A stretch of DNA of 8,463 bases. Source: an uncultured Clostridia bacterium. GTDB lineage: Bacteria; Bacillota; Clostridia; Oscillospirales; Ruminococcaceae. Shown here in pieces: positions 5,521-8,463 of the stretch (its first letter is position 1; each line of letters starts with the position of its first letter). Both the position numbers and the translations under genes were made by a program. The notes under the pieces were generated by a model that ran no database searches, was not told where the DNA came from, and was given only the letters and a program-made list of their open reading frames with translations. Where the stretch lies: contig CAMEPN010000057.1 in the NCBI GenBank assembly GCA_945931735.1, positions 1 through 8,463 of the forward strand. The letters run 5' to 3'.

Positions 5521-6582
5521 TTAAGAAAGATTTTGCTTTATATAGCAATAAAGCTCCTCCGCCATTTCCTCCTGCTCGGTCGCGCGTGGGTGGCCGTTGG
5601 TGCCGCAGCCTGTCCTGCGGAACAGAAAATGCGAAACGCGCGGGTCGTTTACCTCCTGCGTTATCTCCTCGAGAGCGTCGTCCCATGTTTTGTCGTGACC
5701 GAGGATAGTCAGGATAAGCACGAACTTCGCGGCGGGGTATTTCTCCATAAGGCTGCGGAGCATTTTTATGTACTCGTCCTTCCACATACGGCGGTATTCG
5801 GGGGTCTTTATGCGCTCCGGCTCGGGGTTGGCGTCGTTCTGACCGATTGCGATAATCACGAAATCGGGGGTGTAGCGCGCGAAATCCCACTGCTTCCTGT
5901 CGGCGTAGGGGCTGTACTGTATTTTATCGTAGCAGTTCACCATGCCCGTAAGGCAGTCGGAGCAGAAATAGCCCGTCCCGTCAAGCAGCGCGATTCCGCC
6001 CTGCGCGATGTCGTGCAGCTCGGCGTTGAGCTTCTTAGCGAGCTTGTAGGGGTAGCTGAACGCGGAGTTGTCATAGCGGTTGCAGTGCCCGTCGGGGTCG
6101 CACTGACCCTCGTAATAAATCGCTTCCGTGACCTCGCCCGCGGAAACGCTGTCGCCGTACACCTCGAGTTTACAGTCGTACTTGCGCTCGGGCAGGGACA
6201 CCTCGGCGCTTTCGTCTATGACTATCCCGATAAAGGTGAGGTAATTGTGGCAGGCAAGGGTCTTGAGAATGCGGAGGGTGTGCGGCTTGTCCTCAAGTCC
6301 CTCTGCAACGGGGTAGAGCCTGTCGGTGCGGCTCTCGTCCTTGTCGAAGAAGATCTTTTTCATCACGCCGTCCACTATTACTGCAAAATGCGTCACGTCC
6401 TGAAAATTCATATTGTTCAGAGCAATGGAGAGCGATGTGCCGCTGAAAACGATGTCGACAGACGTTGCGGGCCAGACGAGAACGGGGCGCTTCGGGTCGT
6501 CGAAGTCTATCCTTCCCATATACTGAAAGCGCTTGTCGTCCGCGGGAATGAGCTTTTTGTTTTCGGGTATTGTGATTGCCAT
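5521..6582 (-). CDS. SGNH/GDSL carbohydrate esterase, CE2-like
   Basis: The 353-residue product has the two-domain plan of family 2 carbohydrate esterases, which remove acetyl groups from sugars or xylan fragments. Residues 1 to about 125 form a beta-rich domain (GRIDFDDPKRPVLVWPATS, then VFSGTSLSIAL). The SGNH hydrolase domain follows with block I VYGDSVSAGE (nucleophile Ser145), block II around Gly195-Gly196 (AQGGIAL), block III IGQND (Asn249) and block V NGHP (His331). The acidic residue usual three places before the His is Thr328, so a Ser-His dyad, as known for some CE2 members, is more likely than a triad. There is no signal peptide, so it probably acts in the cytoplasm on imported acetylated oligosaccharides. 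AAGGAG lies 8 nt before the ATG. It sits 31 nt after hemW with no terminator between, implying co-transcription. Confidence 0.88.
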   Translation of the reverse strand: MAITIPENKKLIPADDKRFQYMGRIDFDDPKRPVLVWPATSVDIVFSGTSLSIALNNMNFQDVTHFAVIVDGVMKKIFFDKDESRTDRLYPVAEGLEDKPHTLRILKTLACHNYLTFIGIVIDESAEVSLPERKYDCKLEVYGDSVSAGEVTEAIYYEGQCDPDGHCNRYDNSAFSYPYKLAKKLNAELHDIAQGGIALLDGTGYFCSDCLTGMVNCYDKIQYSPYADRKQWDFARYTPDFVIIAIGQNDANPEPERIKTPEYRRMWKDEYIKMLRSLMEKYPAAKFVLILTILGHDKTWDDALEEITQEVNDPRVSHFLFRRTGCGTNGHPRATEQEEMAEELYCYIKQNLS

Positions 6583-6613
6583 GGTTTTTCTCCTTGAATG
6601 CGCTGTTTTACGT

Positions 6614-7666
6614 CTAGGAAAGCAGCAGCGCGATTATTTCGTTTGACAGCAGGAACCCCTGCGCCGTGAGCGCGAGCCTGCCGTTTTTTATGGTGTAATA
6701 TTCCCTCGGGACAAAGCGCAGCCTGCTCTCGAGCGGCTTCCAAAGCTCCTCGGGAATGCCCTCGGAAAGTCTTAGTCCGAGCATGACGCGCTCCTCCGTT
6801 TCGTCGGGGCAGTCGTCGGTGATTTCTTCCGCCTGCGCGGGGCTTTCGATAAATCGGCGGATATCCCTCGGTACGGCGAAACGCTTTCCGTTATAGAAAG
6901 AATGCGCCGCGGGGCCTATGCCGAGGTATTCCTCCCGCCGCCAGTAAATGAGGTTGTGGCGGCTCTCAAAGCCCGCTTTCGCGAAGTTGCTTATTTCGTA
7001 CTGCGAAAAGCCGAGCGCGCCGAGCTGTTTTACCGCCGAGAGATAAAGCGCGGCGGTTTCGTCCTCGTCGGGCGTTTCGGGGGGAGTTTTCCCGAACGGT
7101 GTGCGCGGCTCGATTTTGAGCAGATATGCCGAAATATGGGTCAGCGGCAGTTCCGCAAGGCGCGCTGTCGTTTCGGAAAGCGACGCTTCGGTCTGTTTCG
7201 GTATCGCGAGCATTATGTCGGCGCTGATGTCGTCAAAGCCCGCCGACTTTGCCGTGAGGACAGCCTGCTCCGCCTGTAACGCGCTGTGCCGCCGTCCGAG
7301 GGCGGAAAGTTCGCCGCCGTTAAGCGACTGCACTCCTATCGACAGCCTGTTTACTCCCGCGCTGCGAAGCTGCTCCAGTGTTTTTGGGGAGCAAAGGCAG
7401 GGGTTTGCCTCGGCGGTCACCTCTGCGCCGCTTTCGACGCGGATACTGCGCAGAATGTCCCCGATATACGGGGCGAGCAGTATCGGCGTGCCGCCGCCGA
7501 AATACACCGTGCGGAACGGCTCGTCGTAACGCGACAGGTTCCTTATCACCGCGTTGGCATATTCCCGCGCCGTTTTATGCGAGAACGGGACGGAATAGAA
7601 GTCGCAGTAGGGGCATTTCGTAAGGCAGAACGGGACGTGGATATAAAGTCCGCGCGGTTTATTCAT
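6614..7666 (-). CDS. hemW: HemW-like radical SAM protein (haem chaperone family)
   Basis: The 350-residue protein belongs to the HemN/HemW radical SAM group. The [4Fe-4S] cysteines are Cys14, Cys18 and Cys21 in [14 protein letters not shown], and GGGTP (57-61) is the SAM-binding motif. Further family marks are AEANP (85-89), [11 protein letters not shown] (104-114), YEISNFA (223-229) and GIGPAAHS (249-256). Phe23 replaces the fourth cysteine found in true coproporphyrinogen dehydrogenase HemN (CxxxCxxCxC), which points to HemW, a haem-binding protein thought to deliver haem to membrane proteins. The start overlaps the lepA end by 8 nt (ATGAATAA) and no clear ribosome binding site is seen, so translation is probably coupled to lepA. 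The lepA-hemW order is widespread in Firmicutes. Older databases often name such proteins coproporphyrinogen III oxidase. Confidence 0.93.
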   Translation of the reverse strand: MNKPRGLYIHVPFCLTKCPYCDFYSVPFSHKTAREYANAVIRNLSRYDEPFRTVYFGGGTPILLAPYIGDILRSIRVESGAEVTAEANPCLCSPKTLEQLRSAGVNRLSIGVQSLNGGELSALGRRHSALQAEQAVLTAKSAGFDDISADIMLAIPKQTEASLSETTARLAELPLTHISAYLLKIEPRTPFGKTPPETPDEDETAALYLSAVKQLGALGFSQYEISNFAKAGFESRHNLIYWRREEYLGIGPAAHSFYNGKRFAVPRDIRRFIESPAQAEEITDDCPDETEERVMLGLRLSEGIPEELWKPLESRLRFVPREYYTIKNGRLALTAQGFLLSNEIIALLLS

Positions 7667-8463
7667 CGTCGAGCTTGAGCACAGCCATGAAAGCCTCCTG
7701 CGGCACTTCGACGGTGCCGAACGCTCTCATGCGCTTCTTGCCCTCCTTCTGCTTTTCGAGCAGCTTTTTCTTTCGGGTGATGTCGCCGCCGTAGCACTTC
7801 GCGAGGACGTCTTTGCGGAGCGCCTTTATCGTTTCGCGCGCGATTATCTTCCCGCCGACAGCAGCCTGTATCGGTATCTCGAAAAGCTGACGGGGGATAT
7901 GCTCCTTTAGCTTTTCAGCCATTTTGCGGGCGCGCTCGTATGCCTTGTCGGTGTGGACGATGAACGAAAGCGCGTCGATAACGTCGCCGTTGAGCAGTAT
8001 ATCAAGCTTGACTAGCTTTGACGGCGCGAAGCCCATCATCTCGTAGTCATAGCTTGCGTAGCCGCGCGTGCGGGATTTCAGCGCGTCGAAAAAGTCGTAC
8101 ACTATCTCGTTGAGCGGCAGCTCGTAGTGCAGGTCTACGCGGGCGGAGTCGATGTATTTCATATCCTTGAACACTCCGCGCCTGTTCTGGCACAGCTCCA
8201 TGATGTTCCCGACGTATTCCGACGGGGCGTAGACGTGCGCGTTTACCATAGGCTCGTATGCCTGCGCAATTTCGGCGGGGTCGGGGTAGTTTGTCGGGTT
8301 GTCGATCATTCTTACCGAGCCGTCGGTCATTTCGATCTTATACACAACCGAGGGAGCGGTGGTTATGATATCGAGGTTGTATTCGCGCTCGATACGCTCC
8401 TGTATTATCTCCATATGGAGCAGCCCGAGGAAGCCGCAGCGGAAGCCGAATCCGAGCGCGACG
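7659..8463 (-). CDS. lepA: Elongation factor 4 (LepA), C-terminal part, cut by window edge
   Basis: LepA is a ribosomal GTPase that back-translocates or helps remodel stalled ribosomes and assists 30S maturation. The reading frame runs off the right edge; 267 residues are visible, roughly the last 45 percent of a protein of about 600. The visible part starts inside the sequence [20 protein letters not shown], a LepA hallmark, so the internal Met at 8414 is not the start. It then shows the EF-G domain V-like region and the LepA-specific C-terminal domain with [20 protein letters not shown] and the ending [17 protein letters not shown]. The GTP-binding domain lies outside the window. Its stop codon overlaps the hemW start. 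Confidence 0.97.
   Translation of the reverse strand, partial: VALGFGFRCGFLGLLHMEIIQERIEREYNLDIITTAPSVVYKIEMTDGSVRMIDNPTNYPDPAEIAQAYEPMVNAHVYAPSEYVGNIMELCQNRRGVFKDMKYIDSARVDLHYELPLNEIVYDFFDALKSRTRGYASYDYEMMGFAPSKLVKLDILLNGDVIDALSFIVHTDKAYERARKMAEKLKEHIPRQLFEIPIQAAVGGKIIARETIKALRKDVLAKCYGGDITRKKKLLEKQKEGKKRMRAFGTVEVPQEAFMAVLKLDDE

Noticed and set aside
5482..6597. Plus-strand open frame (371 codons) opposite the esterase gene
   Set aside because: It starts at TTG, mirrors the codon pattern of the CE2-like gene and shows no motif; the minus strand has all SGNH blocks.

Overview
The window looks like a chromosomal segment of a GC-moderate gut Firmicute (Clostridia, probably an Oscillospiraceae/Ruminococcus-type fibre user). 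The basis is the protein sequences (LepA, HemW, a TrpXYZ-type ABC importer, a CE2-type esterase), strong AAGGAGG ribosome binding sites and the codon use. Species-level assignment is not possible from sequence reading alone.

Layout. Positions 1-107 hold a tandem set of four GC-rich hairpins, placed just past the stop codon of a minus-strand gene for an acidic protein of unknown function (116-601). A 119-bp divergent intergenic region carries a perfect 10-bp tandem direct repeat midway between two possible -10 boxes. It leads rightward into a two-gene unit: an 85-residue acidic protein (721-978), then a full-length phage-type terminase large subunit (975-2201, GTG start, 4-nt overlap). No portal, protease or capsid gene follows. 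A bidirectional hairpin terminator at 2219-2250 ends the unit.

From 2271 to 8463 every gene is on the minus strand. Read in transcription order, lepA enters from the right edge (3' part only). It overlaps hemW by 8 nt, and hemW is followed after 31 nt by a CE2-like SGNH carbohydrate esterase with no signal peptide. These three form one apparent operon of translation factor, haem chaperone and esterase. Next comes a three-gene ABC importer with its own well-formed promoter (extended -10, 17-bp spacer): lipoprotein substrate-binding protein, permease and ATPase. Two hairpins lie between the binding protein and the permease, and the permease stop overlaps the ATPase start (TAATG).

Most unusual points: the apparently orphan but motif-complete terminase with its small partner; the direct repeat shared by the two divergent units; the four-hairpin array; and an inverted repeat that brackets the -10 box of the importer promoter. 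The rest is ordinary housekeeping and transport. No CRISPR array, tRNA, rRNA, transposase or integrase was seen, and no clearly novel multi-gene system can be claimed.
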